Assembly (NCBI GenBank): GCA_018648265.1
Contig: JABGRN010000001.1
Coordinates: 62,001 to 126,000 of the forward strand
Direction of reading: 5' to 3'
Length of the DNA: 64,000 nucleotides
Source of the DNA: Prolixibacteraceae bacterium
GTDB taxonomy: Bacteria > Bacteroidota > Bacteroidia > Bacteroidales > Prolixibacteraceae
Notes under the pieces: model-generated
The model's database searches: none
Seen by the model: the letters and a program-made list of their open reading frames with translations, nothing else
What the model was told of the DNA's origin: nothing
In this document: positions 9,224 to 17,556 of the stretch, piece by piece
Position numbering within the stretch: position 1 is the stretch's first letter
Layout: each line of letters opens with the position of its first letter
Made by a program: the position numbers and the translations under genes

Positions 9224-9306
9224 GTTGTGAAACATAGTTTAAAAACATAACTGTAAAACATTGATTGTTATGTTGTTATTGTAGGGTTTTATTGCTTTTA
9301 AGATGG

Positions 9307-9314
9307 TAAATTTG
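9307..9314 (+). promoter_or_regulatory. Candidate -7 promoter box for the 9344 gene
   Basis: TAAATTTG matches TAnnTTTG 29 bp before the ATG at 9344. A transcript starting just after it would exclude the in-frame GTG at 9314 and supports the ATG at 9344. The upstream TTTG box is not clear. Confidence 0.4.
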
Positions 9315-9343
9315 TGTTAATCGATTACACCAAAAAAATCTTT

Positions 9344-10024
9344 ATGGAAACCTTAACTATTTGCCCAACAAGTACTGCAACAATTTTAGCTTGCCAGAAA
9401 ATCGCCAAATCATTCAAGGAGAACATCTACGAATTGTCCAGTGTTCGAAAAGAGTGGGATCCGGAGTATGCTACTTCCTTAAATATTTGGATTCAGGACA
9501 CGATTGAGAAGCATTATGTCGATACATTGGATGCACTGGAGGATTCCAAGTATCGGAATTGGCACGAAATTATGGTTGCAGGTTTGCAACATTTAAAAGT
9601 TCTGCGCGCCTCAATGAAAGTAGATTTTAAAGATGATAAAGGATTTTTACGCGATTTTTTTAAAACGGTTGGTTACAACGATTATTTCAGCGATGCAAAA
9701 AATGGGGATCATATTAGTTTGTATAAATTCCTAAAAACTTTTGCTGAAAATTTGGATGAGGAGAGCCGTCAGAAAATTGTAAAAAAGGGATCTATGGATT
9801 CGTTGTTTGATAAAATTCTGGTGTGTTCAAACCGGGCAAATGAATATGAAGATTGTTTTGTTGCCCTGGAAGGAGAGGCAAAATTAAACAGCCATGGGAA
9901 AAGGGAAGTGGCTCAAATTTATGCCGAAATACAAGATATTTGCAGAATTGCAATCGCCTATTATCAGTTTGATCCAATAAAAAGAGACGGATTCAATTTT
10001 TACAAAACTTTGGTGAATCTATAA
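9344..10024 (+). CDS. Unrecognised 226-residue cytoplasmic protein
   Basis: I do not recognise this family. From the ATG at 9344 the protein is 226 residues, soluble, probably mainly alpha-helical, with no signal peptide, membrane segment or obvious catalytic motif. Charged and aromatic residues are evenly spread (for example RKEWDPEY, NWHEIMVAG, FFKTVGYNDYFS). An in-frame GTG at 9314 would add ten residues but overlaps the promoter box. It stands alone between the his cluster and a convergent large gene, and has its own strong terminator. Base composition resembles its neighbours, so it looks like a resident gene. No function is offered. Confidence 0.8.
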   Translation: METLTICPTSTATILACQKIAKSFKENIYELSSVRKEWDPEYATSLNIWIQDTIEKHYVDTLDALEDSKYRNWHEIMVAGLQHLKVLRASMKVDFKDDKGFLRDFFKTVGYNDYFSDAKNGDHISLYKFLKTFAENLDEESRQKIVKKGSMDSLFDKILVCSNRANEYEDCFVALEGEAKLNSHGKREVAQIYAEIQDICRIAIAYYQFDPIKRDGFNFYKTLVNL

Positions 10025-10048
10025 ACTTCTAAATTTTTTAGTTCAATT

Positions 10049-10086
10049 AACAGTCTGCCATAAATTTGGGCAGACTGTTTTATTTT
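10049..10086 (+). terminator. Intrinsic terminator after the 9344 gene
   Basis: AACAGTCTGCC (10049-10059) pairs perfectly with GGCAGACTGTT (10069-10079) around a 9-base loop, followed by TTTTATTTT. It lies between two convergent genes and ends transcription mainly from the + strand. Confidence 0.85.
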
Positions 10087-10094
10087 CACCTAAA

Positions 10095-13000
10095 TTATTT
10101 CTTTTTAAAGAGCGGGTCGGCTCCAATTGTACCAACCAAATTTTCCAGATATTTCCCTGTTTTAACAGCTTCCAATTGAATTTTGGCTTTTTCGAGGCGG
10201 TGTTTAATTTCCATTTCTTCAGTTAAAATCTGATTGTTTGGATTTGCCATAAAATCTTCCAAATATTGAATTTCTTTTTTCAGGAAATCCGAATCTTTGT
10301 TTTGTTTTAGTTTGAGCCTGTTTTTGTACCAATCAGATTGAAGCACAAAATCGCGATCGAAATACTTTCTTAATTCAGGGTTGCTGAGGTCTTTCCCGTC
10401 ATAATTTCCATAAGCCATAATATTCAATAATATTTTTAATGGCGGAATTGCTGCATCCACACTGCCATCTTCGAAATATCGTGAGGCAACTTTTTGTTGG
10501 GCCTCAACAATGTTGTTTATACCATCGACAAAGTCCTCCATATTCTGCAATTCAGGTTTGAGCATTCTCTCGTTAAAAACAGCAAGCGGCTCATCGAAAA
10601 GTCGGTTCATACAACGGAAGGCAAAATTTTTGTTAATCCGGTATCCCAAACGACTTGCCAGGATTTTTTGTCCGTTATAATCAAAGTCATCCATTTTTTC
10701 GAGACAATCATTTTCGATAAGATTTTTTGCATCGCGATCATTGGGTTCTAAGCGCGACCAGATTTCTGGAATTAAAATGCTGATATCGTGGTCAAATCTT
10801 TTGTCGGGTCCAACGTATCCGGCAGCCGAACTGAATCCCTGATATTCTGTTAAAATATACGAAAGCAAAGCATTGTTTAAATCGCTGGTTGGCACAAGCA
10901 TATTAAAAGGGCCCTTGGTAAGTGCACCCTCCGATCCTGCGCCGGTTGTTGACGGCGATTTTCCGGTAAGGCTGCAAATAAAATCCATAAAAAGTTCGGG
11001 TGTTTCCTGATAGTGAATTGGATTGTAAACACTCAATGCGCGAATTCCGGCTTTTTTATCGGCAGGATTATTTCTGCGCCCGGGGAGCACTGCATTTACG
11101 GGAAAATGAACCGGTTGATCGGGTTGAATTTTGCGAACCAAACGAATGCCAGTTTCCGCTAAATATGCGTCTTGAGTTTCACCCTTAAATATGTTTGGCT
11201 GCAAATAACGTGGATTTTTAGTTGGTCGTCCGTCAACTATTCTAGTATGCGATGAAGAAACGAAATACCCGTCTTTGTCGCTTTCGGCAACATTGGTGAT
11301 TAAATCCTGAACTGGTTTTGTGTATTGATCGAAACTAATGGCATCTTCGTAAAGGTCGATCGCATCTTGTTTTGTAAGAGGTTGGTAATTTGAAAGGAAA
11401 GTATTGTTTTGCACAATATCAGCTTCCGAATCTTTGTCGTAACCGCGGATTATTGCTTCATCTGGCCTTTGAAACAGATGATACTCACAATTCGTTACCA
11501 GTTTCAGGCTTTTGTTTGAATATTCAGGATTAAGATTATTTAATTGATTTGACGGCAAAGTTATAGTCGCGGAAATATCATCTTCCATTTGAATTTTCTG
11601 ACTGGGGATAAAGTCGGATCTTAGTTTGTGCAAAAACCATTTTCCTTCTGGATTAAACCCGACACGCACATAACTTGCAGTTATTTTGTTGTGTTTATAA
11701 CGTAATGAATTTCCATCTCTGCCACTTACAATTTCAACATTTAAATGCTCTTTCCACGAACCTTCATCTTCGTGGCTTCTATATAATCTCTTGATATACA
11801 ATGCCAAAGTGCGAATATGAACCGGAATGCTTTCCAGAAGCTGGTTGTATTCATCGTTGTACTGATCAGAAGGAGTAAGTAATTTTACCGCCGATCCCAG
11901 AGTTCGGTGCGGGCTAAGAAAAGGTCTGGAAGGTTGTGCATCGGGACGAATATTTTTCCATCGATCAGAATAATTATAGTTGATGAGAATGTCTGCCTGT
12001 TTTGAGTCTTCTTCTAAATCCTGAATATAAAATGCCCCATATTTTATAGCGTTTTGCATCGATTTGGAAATCTCCGATTTTCCGCCACCCGAAACGGTAC
12101 TTGGTTTATGGCAAAAAATTCCTTCGGAAGCAGTGTCTATTATCCGCCATAATTTTTGTTCCGGATGTTTCACCAACTGGAATTTGTGGCCAGTGGGATG
12201 TACATAGATTTTTTTTGGCGAAAGCTTAAGTTTCTGCTCAACATTGTTGTGCATCCAACTTACTGTGCTTTTTTCAATGTCGATGTCCGCAAATTCAGGA
12301 ATGTAAATAATATCCGGGTATTTTTTATCAACTGCATAATTTTCAGGGAAAACTTTAATTTTATCAACAAGCAGGTTTTTAACTTCTTCAAAGGAATAAT
12401 TTTCTTTAAATTTTGCTGTGAACGGTTTCCCAAAAACATTGTCGCCCATGTTACTTCTTGGGAATGCAATGGCACCACCTGCATGTTCTTCTTCAACCAA
12501 TCCATATAAATTGGCAGAGTAACTGATTTGCGTTTTAATCTCTTTTTTCGAATATCCATAATAATTATCAGCAATCAGGGTAACCACAACACCACGTTCG
12601 TCGCGGCATGTAATTTTAAAAGCGTTGCCATTGTTGTAAAGTTCGTTTGCATCTTTCCAGCACATTCCTTCCCTTTTTTGCCTTTCAGTAGCATTGTCGA
12701 AGTGTGGCAAACCAATTTCTTTTTTCTTGAGTTTGGTAAGTTGGGGTGCGAGAATAATGCATCCTGTGTGACTGGTCCAGTGTTCAAAATCGAGAGCCGC
12801 ATCGTTTTTGGCAAGGTTGTGATCTCCCCCATTTCCAAAAATTGTCTCAACAAAATCGAGGTTACTTACCAGGCTTCCCGGCGCAAAAAAGCGTATTTCC
12901 ATACTTTTTTCGCTGATAATCCCTTTTACTTCCGGGCAAACAACGGGCCTTAAAAGCAACGAAACCATAACTTTTGCCTGCTTGCTTTGGTTTGCAGTAA

Positions 13001-13574
13001 ATGGTAAAATATTCATACTTTCGCAAGGCTGGAATGCTGAATTAAGCATGTGTGCAAAAGTAATTTTGGGCACCTCAATTTTATCCAAAGCCACTGGCAA
13101 TCCGCCTTCAACAATATGAAATGTTCCCTTGGTTGTTCGTTTATCGGCTGCCGGATTATTCAGGATTCCCTGTTTTAACCGATAAGAACTTACTAATTCG
13201 TTTTGAAAAACATCGCCGTTTGGTGGCAAACTAACTTCCCTCGCCAAACCCGGTTGGTTCAAAACAAATGTTGAATTTGGCAAACGTAGTGATTGGTCGA
13301 AATTTATATCTTTAAAATAGTCGTCTATGAAATTTTGAATTCGAGTATCGACCGGTGAAAGGTGGTTTGACAAAAGTCTGGATTTCTCCCTAAAACTACT
13401 GATTAAGCCCTCGGTTAATTTAATAAATCTTTCATTTGAAAGTTTTGTGCCGACATCAGTTTCTTTGGTATATAAAGGCTGCCCCAAAGATGATAGTTGC
13501 AGGTTGATGCACTGAATCATCTCTTTCCGGTCTTTTTTACCGCCTTTTCGAATGTCTTTTTCGATAATATTCAT
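10095..13574 (-). CDS. Large 1159-residue protein, candidate pyrophosphate-type PEP carboxykinase
   Basis: A single cytosolic protein of 1159 residues without signal peptide or membrane helices. Its size (about 130 kDa) and two Gly/Ser/Lys-rich segments suggest the PPi-dependent phosphoenolpyruvate carboxykinases described from Propionibacterium and Entamoeba. One is the P-loop-like STVSGGGKSEISKS (from residue 492). The other is SLTGKSPSTTGAGSEGALTK (from residue 868). Those enzymes interconvert oxaloacetate and PEP with pyrophosphate/phosphate. This assignment is from memory of the family's size and style, not from an alignment, and the order of motifs differs from GTP-PEPCK. Alternative: an uncharacterised conserved Bacteroidota protein. 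The reading frame itself is certain. The gene is monocistronic and convergent to the 9344 gene. Confidence 0.6.
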   Translation of the reverse strand: MNIIEKDIRKGGKKDRKEMIQCINLQLSSLGQPLYTKETDVGTKLSNERFIKLTEGLISSFREKSRLLSNHLSPVDTRIQNFIDDYFKDINFDQSLRLPNSTFVLNQPGLAREVSLPPNGDVFQNELVSSYRLKQGILNNPAADKRTTKGTFHIVEGGLPVALDKIEVPKITFAHMLNSAFQPCESMNILPFTANQSKQAKVMVSLLLRPVVCPEVKGIISEKSMEIRFFAPGSLVSNLDFVETIFGNGGDHNLAKNDAALDFEHWTSHTGCIILAPQLTKLKKKEIGLPHFDNATERQKREGMCWKDANELYNNGNAFKITCRDERGVVVTLIADNYYGYSKKEIKTQISYSANLYGLVEEEHAGGAIAFPRSNMGDNVFGKPFTAKFKENYSFEEVKNLLVDKIKVFPENYAVDKKYPDIIYIPEFADIDIEKSTVSWMHNNVEQKLKLSPKKIYVHPTGHKFQLVKHPEQKLWRIIDTASEGIFCHKPSTVSGGGKSEISKSMQNAIKYGAFYIQDLEEDSKQADILINYNYSDRWKNIRPDAQPSRPFLSPHRTLGSAVKLLTPSDQYNDEYNQLLESIPVHIRTLALYIKRLYRSHEDEGSWKEHLNVEIVSGRDGNSLRYKHNKITASYVRVGFNPEGKWFLHKLRSDFIPSQKIQMEDDISATITLPSNQLNNLNPEYSNKSLKLVTNCEYHLFQRPDEAIIRGYDKDSEADIVQNNTFLSNYQPLTKQDAIDLYEDAISFDQYTKPVQDLITNVAESDKDGYFVSSSHTRIVDGRPTKNPRYLQPNIFKGETQDAYLAETGIRLVRKIQPDQPVHFPVNAVLPGRRNNPADKKAGIRALSVYNPIHYQETPELFMDFICSLTGKSPSTTGAGSEGALTKGPFNMLVPTSDLNNALLSYILTEYQGFSSAAGYVGPDKRFDHDISILIPEIWSRLEPNDRDAKNLIENDCLEKMDDFDYNGQKILASRLGYRINKNFAFRCMNRLFDEPLAVFNERMLKPELQNMEDFVDGINNIVEAQQKVASRYFEDGSVDAAIPPLKILLNIMAYGNYDGKDLSNPELRKYFDRDFVLQSDWYKNRLKLKQNKDSDFLKKEIQYLEDFMANPNNQILTEEMEIKHRLEKAKIQLEAVKTGKYLENLVGTIGADPLFKKK

Positions 13575-14126
13575 GGTTCTGTAAATTGAAGTATTGAACG
13601 AAATTACGCAATAATGACCGATAAAAAGCTATAATTTTTGTGATTTAGTTTCCTGGAATAAAAATTTATGTTTTGATTAACATGTACGGATATTGGATTT
13701 TAAAACGCGTAGATTTTGACTAAATACAAATGTTTTAAAATGCTAACTTTTACATGGTTTGAATCAGTAAAATTCGGTTTTAACCCGCAATAAAGATATG
13801 AATTGCTGCACGGATTAACACAGGAATATTTAAACAGTTAACTGATTCTGTATTTATTTCCCCTCAAAAAAACCACCTGAATTGTGGTTGTCAAGTTCTT
13901 TTTTCGACACCTCTATTTGTTAGCTAAAATTGAATGATGAATATCGATCAACGAATGTTGATTTGTGATGTAATCCGAATACTTCGGTGTTCTAAAATCG
14001 TTAATCGGTGTTCGATATTAAAATACGGAAATTATTAATTGCCCCTTTTAGTTACTTCTCAGAAAGTGTGATTTTTACTCTTTTTAAAACAGAAACAAGG
14101 TTTTTCAGTCAAAGAGAAAAAAATAT
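13575..14126. other. Gene-free spacer
   Basis: About 550 AT-rich bases between two minus-strand genes. I see no credible coding frame. The only clear element is the minus-strand hairpin at 13864-13889. The part next to 13574 should hold the promoter of the large gene, but no good TAnnTTTG box stands out. Confidence 0.5.
13864..13889 (-). terminator. Candidate terminator downstream of the DUF4494 gene
   Basis: Read on the minus strand, AACCAC and GTGGTT (13884-13889 and 13871-13876) form a 6-bp stem with a 7-base loop followed by a run of seven Ts (13864-13870). It lies about 240 bp after the DUF4494 stop. Confidence 0.55.
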
Positions 14127-14606
14127 TTATTCCTCTTTTTCAACAGGGACAAAACCTTCGGGAATCATCGATTCAGCCGGTTCGTACGGAAAAACGTCAA
14201 CAATTGTGCTAACTGCGAGGGCTGAAACAACGTAGGGAATTACTAAATATGATAAACTTTCATCTAATCTTCCCAGTGCTTCTTTAATGTCATCGGCCAT
14301 TACCAGATAATATGTTCTAAGTTTTTTTTCTTTCCCCGCATCTTCGTCAACGGTAACCAGATTAATTGTTGCTTTAAACCACCACTCGCCGATATCGTAC
14401 GGAAAAACTTCTGCAATTCTCGATTTTTTAATGTCAACAATTCCAAATTCACCGCCTTTTACCGTTTGCTGCATTTGTCTGATTATTCGGGTTTCTGCGT
14501 CGGTGTATGAAACGGCATCCAAAAGGAAATTCTCAGTTATCATTTGCTCGTTTCCACTTTCAGAAACTTTCATATATTTTACTTTACTCTCGAACCAGGT
14601 TTGCAT
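14127..14606 (-). CDS. DUF4494 domain protein
   Basis: A 159-residue protein recognisable as the DUF4494 family of Bacteroidota by its opening WFESKVKYMKVSESG, the following VTENFLLDAVSYTDAE-like segment (here ITENFLLDAVSYTDAE) and FPYDIGEWWFKATIN. Function is unknown; relatives occur on chromosomes and in phage-like contexts. There is no signal peptide. The second half (YYLVMADDIKEALGRL, then PYVVSALAVSTIVDVFPY) completes the domain, so the gene is intact. An inverted repeat and a TAnnTTTG box precede it. It is separate from the amt operon, which ends in its own terminator upstream. Confidence 0.85.
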   Translation of the reverse strand: MQTWFESKVKYMKVSESGNEQMITENFLLDAVSYTDAETRIIRQMQQTVKGGEFGIVDIKKSRIAEVFPYDIGEWWFKATINLVTVDEDAGKEKKLRTYYLVMADDIKEALGRLDESLSYLVIPYVVSALAVSTIVDVFPYEPAESMIPEGFVPVEKEE

Positions 14607-14631
14607 TCTTTTTAATTTTAATTTGAAGCGA

Positions 14632-14673
14632 CAAAAATAGGTTTCTGAAATTATCTAAGAATTAAATTTCAGA
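14632..14673 (-). promoter_or_regulatory. Promoter box and inverted repeat upstream of the DUF4494 gene
   Basis: On the minus strand TATTTTTG (14639-14632) fits the -7 box. Just upstream the 9-bp inverted repeat TCTGAAATT/AATTTCAGA (14644-14652 and 14665-14673) covers the -33 zone, where a repressor could act. No TTTG -33 box is visible inside it. Confidence 0.4.
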
Positions 14674-14687
14674 TAAGTTTTCAACAT

Positions 14688-14721
14688 AAAAAAAACCGGA
14701 CGCGTAGTTGCAGACCGGTTT
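14688..14721 (-). terminator. Intrinsic terminator of the amt operon
   Basis: On the minus strand AAACCGG (14721-14715), a 15-base loop, then CCGGTTT (14699-14693) running into about eight Ts. It lies some 130 bp after the amt stop. Confidence 0.75.
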
Positions 14722-14853
14722 CCGATTTTCTAAATTTATCTAAACGATATCAAAACTACCTTTTAAATTGAGTGTTTGGGAATTAATATTTAATAAAAAG
14801 CTTCACCTGCAGGCGAGGCAAACAGATAGCTAAAGACTAAAATCTGAAGAAGT

Positions 14854-16068
14854 TTAATTGTAGGCACTTTCTCCATGTTCGTAAACATCGAGGCCCTCTT
14901 CTTCAATACGTTTAGAGACACGCAATCCAATTGTTGCTTTTATAATTTTAAATAATATTAATCCTAATCCGAAAGCCCAAACAAAAATTGCAACAACGCC
15001 AATTAGCTGTGCAAGAAGCAAACTGGCACCTCCTCCGTAAAAAAGTCCGCCATCGGTTGCAAAAAGCCCAACTGCCAATGTTCCAAATGCACCGTTTACG
15101 CCATGAACCGAAATGGCACCAACCGGGTCGTCAATTTTAAATTTCTGGTCGATAATTTCAACACTAAAAACCAAAATTATACCGGCAAGAATACCAATTA
15201 TTAAAGCTCCTCCCGGACTAACAATATCGGTACCCGCTGTTATTGCAACTAAACCTGCAAGTGCGCCGTTCAAAGCCAACGAAAGTGCGGGTCGTTTGTA
15301 TCTCATCCACGAAGTAAATAATGCAGCCATGGCACCACCGGCAGCCGCAAGGTTGGTAGTTAAAACAATATGTCCGATTGCTAAAGTATTGTCGTTTCCA
15401 GCAGCTCCAAGTTGTGAGCCTGCGTTAAATCCAAACCAGCCAAACCAAAGTATAAATACACCAAGTGCACCCAAAGTGAGGTTATGTCCCGGAATTGCTT
15501 TTGCTTTTCCTTTAACATATTTGCCAACACGTGGCCCCAAAACAATTGCTCCGGCCAATCCAACCCAAGCTCCAACAGAATGAACGATTGTTGACCCTGC
15601 AAAATCTAAGAATCCAAGTTGATCTAGCCAGCCGCCGCCCCATTTCCAGTGACCAGAAATTGGATATATTAATACCGTTATAACGATCGTAAAAATAATG
15701 TAGGCACTAAATTTAGTTCGCTCGGCAACAGCTCCGGAAACAATTGTTGCGGCAGTTGCTGCAAATACAGTTTGAAACATCAAATCAGTTTTATTAGCAT
15801 AATCGCCAATTCCATTGTCGTTTAAAAATAAGATTGGTTTCCCAATAAATCCACCAATAGAATCGCCATACATTAAAGTGTAACCAATTATCCAGTACAA
15901 AATTGCACCGAGGGAGAAGTCAACTAAGTTTTTTGTGAGGATGTTTGCTGAGTTTTTTGAGCGTGTAAAACCAGACTCTACCATTGCAAATCCGGGTTGC
16001 ATAAACATAACCAAAAAGGTAGCAAGCAAAACCCAAATATTATTTATCGAAATAGAAAGTTCTTCCAT
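14854..16068 (-). CDS. amt: Ammonium transporter
   Basis: Inner-membrane ammonium channel of the Amt/Rh family, 404 residues with about 11 membrane helices. Conserved features are visible: Asp155 in LDFAGS, the pore histidines His163 (VHSVGAW) and His322 (VHGVNGAFG), and the long hydrophobic core. Unlike many Amt proteins it has no extra N-terminal signal peptide; the first helix starts at about residue 10 with WVLLATFLVMFMQPGFA. It is the last gene of a three-gene minus-strand run after the porin and the PII gene, 22 bp after the latter. In other bacteria the linked PII protein blocks this channel when nitrogen is sufficient. Confidence 0.96.
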   Translation of the reverse strand: MEELSISINNIWVLLATFLVMFMQPGFAMVESGFTRSKNSANILTKNLVDFSLGAILYWIIGYTLMYGDSIGGFIGKPILFLNDNGIGDYANKTDLMFQTVFAATAATIVSGAVAERTKFSAYIIFTIVITVLIYPISGHWKWGGGWLDQLGFLDFAGSTIVHSVGAWVGLAGAIVLGPRVGKYVKGKAKAIPGHNLTLGALGVFILWFGWFGFNAGSQLGAAGNDNTLAIGHIVLTTNLAAAGGAMAALFTSWMRYKRPALSLALNGALAGLVAITAGTDIVSPGGALIIGILAGIILVFSVEIIDQKFKIDDPVGAISVHGVNGAFGTLAVGLFATDGGLFYGGGASLLLAQLIGVVAIFVWAFGLGLILFKIIKATIGLRVSKRIEEEGLDVYEHGESAYN

Positions 16069-16090
16069 GATTATTCAATTTTATTCGTTA

Positions 16091-16447
16091 TTATTCTTCT
16101 TTTCCTTTAATGTAAAGTGACTCATCTCCTTCTTCTCCTGTTCTTATGCGATATGATTTTTCGATTGGAAGGATAAAGATTTTACCATCGCCAGTTTCTC
16201 CGGTTCTTGCTGATTTGAGAATCGCTTGAACTGTTTTTTCAACATTTTTGTCACGCACAATTATCGATAGTTTAGTTCGTTCAATTGTACTTGTGTCGTA
16301 AACAATCCCGCGATAAACACGTTCTTCCCGTGCCTGTCCAACTCCCCGGACATCCCAGAAAGAGAAAAATTCTATTCCTGCTTCATAAAGGGCATCTTTT
16401 GCCTCTTCAAATTTTGTTTTGCGTATTATTGCCTCAATTTTTTTCAT
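16091..16447 (-). CDS. glnK: PII nitrogen regulatory protein
   Basis: A trimeric signal protein that senses 2-oxoglutarate and ATP/ADP and gates Amt. The 118-residue sequence starts MKKIEAIIRKTKFEEAKDAL, has the T-loop with VYRGIVYD, including a tyrosine at the place of Tyr51 of E. coli PII, and the C-terminal TGETGDGKIFILPIE nucleotide loop. Tight coupling to amt supports the GlnK role. Whether the tyrosine is modified cannot be known; no uridylyltransferase gene is in the window. Confidence 0.95.
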   Translation of the reverse strand: MKKIEAIIRKTKFEEAKDALYEAGIEFFSFWDVRGVGQAREERVYRGIVYDTSTIERTKLSIIVRDKNVEKTVQAILKSARTGETGDGKIFILPIEKSYRIRTGEEGDESLYIKGKEE

Positions 16448-16468
16448 TTTATGATTTTGTTTAAACTG

Positions 16469-17113
16469 TTAAAGTGAAATTCCCACAACAATGTGAAATT
16501 GTTCAGAAGATGGATTCAGGATTGCTGCACCTGAAACGGGAAGAGAGAAATCGTCGGTGATTTTAATTTCTTTTGAAGTAGCAACGCCAATGTTACAAAT
16601 ATTAAATCCGCCATCAATTGTGTAGGCGCCATCTCCGCCTCCCAGAGTAAGATCAACCGGGCCGGCAGTTACAGCAGCTTCAAGATAAATATCTCCCGAG
16701 CCACCATTCATCATATAAGCACCGGTTAAAGAAACTGCTCCCAAACCAAGATTTACCATTGGTTCAATGTAGTGTGCATCTCCGCTCATCCATGGCGAAC
16801 CGGGGAAATAATAATCAGTAAGTGTAAAACTTAACGACCCATTTTCGCCGAGGTCAAAACCATAACTTGCATAAAGATCTGCTTCCGCAGCTTCGTCGGT
16901 CGAAGCATTGTACGATCCCCAGGCTCCAAGTGCAAAACCTCCAGCACTAAATTCTATAGCTGGTTGAAACGCCGGACCTGATCCGAATTTCGCTCCGCGC
17001 CACACATAGCTACTGTAAATGTCGAGCCCGGTACTCCATTCCTGCGCTTTTGCGTTAGGAGTAAATGCAATTAACAATAACAAACTTGCGGTAATTAGTA
17101 ATGTCTTTTTCAT
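16469..17113 (-). CDS. TorF-like outer-membrane porin linked to amt
   Basis: A 214-residue secreted protein with a clear signal peptide (KKTLLITASLLLLIAF, likely cut after AKA at residue 23). Alternating short beta strands rich in Gly, Ala and aromatics follow, ending in the outer-membrane-type C-terminal strand FHIVVGISL. It resembles the TorF family of putative porins; the opening WSTGLDIYSSYVWRGAKFG fits. As first gene of the porin-PII-amt operon it probably lets ammonium or small nitrogen compounds across the outer membrane; that role is inferred from context only. Confidence 0.8.
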   Translation of the reverse strand: MKKTLLITASLLLLIAFTPNAKAQEWSTGLDIYSSYVWRGAKFGSGPAFQPAIEFSAGGFALGAWGSYNASTDEAAEADLYASYGFDLGENGSLSFTLTDYYFPGSPWMSGDAHYIEPMVNLGLGAVSLTGAYMMNGGSGDIYLEAAVTAGPVDLTLGGGDGAYTIDGGFNICNIGVATSKEIKITDDFSLPVSGAAILNPSSEQFHIVVGISL

Positions 17114-17357
17114 AGTCGTAAAATTTTAAAAATAAACTGTATTTATTGTTTCAATGATATTTTCATATATTTCTTATTTTTTATCTGACCCCCTCGAATA
17201 ATGAATAAATTTCACAAATAATGTCTTTTTATTTTTTAGACCCCTCTTTTTGTTTTTGATTCCTCAATAATATTGATGTTTTTTGAAACATGCCCCTATT
17301 TGAATAAATTTATTATTCCCTATTAACAAATTATTAATACAAGGGTTGATTTAGTAT

Positions 17358-17394
17358 CATATTGTCAGAATAGTTGAGCATACATGACAATATG
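17358..17394. promoter_or_regulatory. 10-bp inverted repeat in the amt operon upstream region
   Basis: CATATTGTCA (17358-17367) and TGACAATATG (17385-17394) are a perfect 10-bp inverted repeat with a 17-base spacer, about 245 bp before the porin start. There is no T run after it, so an operator is more likely than a terminator. The rest of the 443-bp spacer (17114-17556) shows no gene. Confidence 0.4.
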
Positions 17395-17556
17395 CCATTC
17401 AAGTCGCAAATTTGTATTCTTTGTTCTAGACGAGTTATGTTCAGGATTGTATTTTCAATTCAATCCGGGAAAGTGTAAAAACGATGGAAAACCAGAGTCT
17501 GAATTGGAGCCCTGGCTGTAAAATGAAAATATTTTTGAAATAGTTTAGTTGAATGG

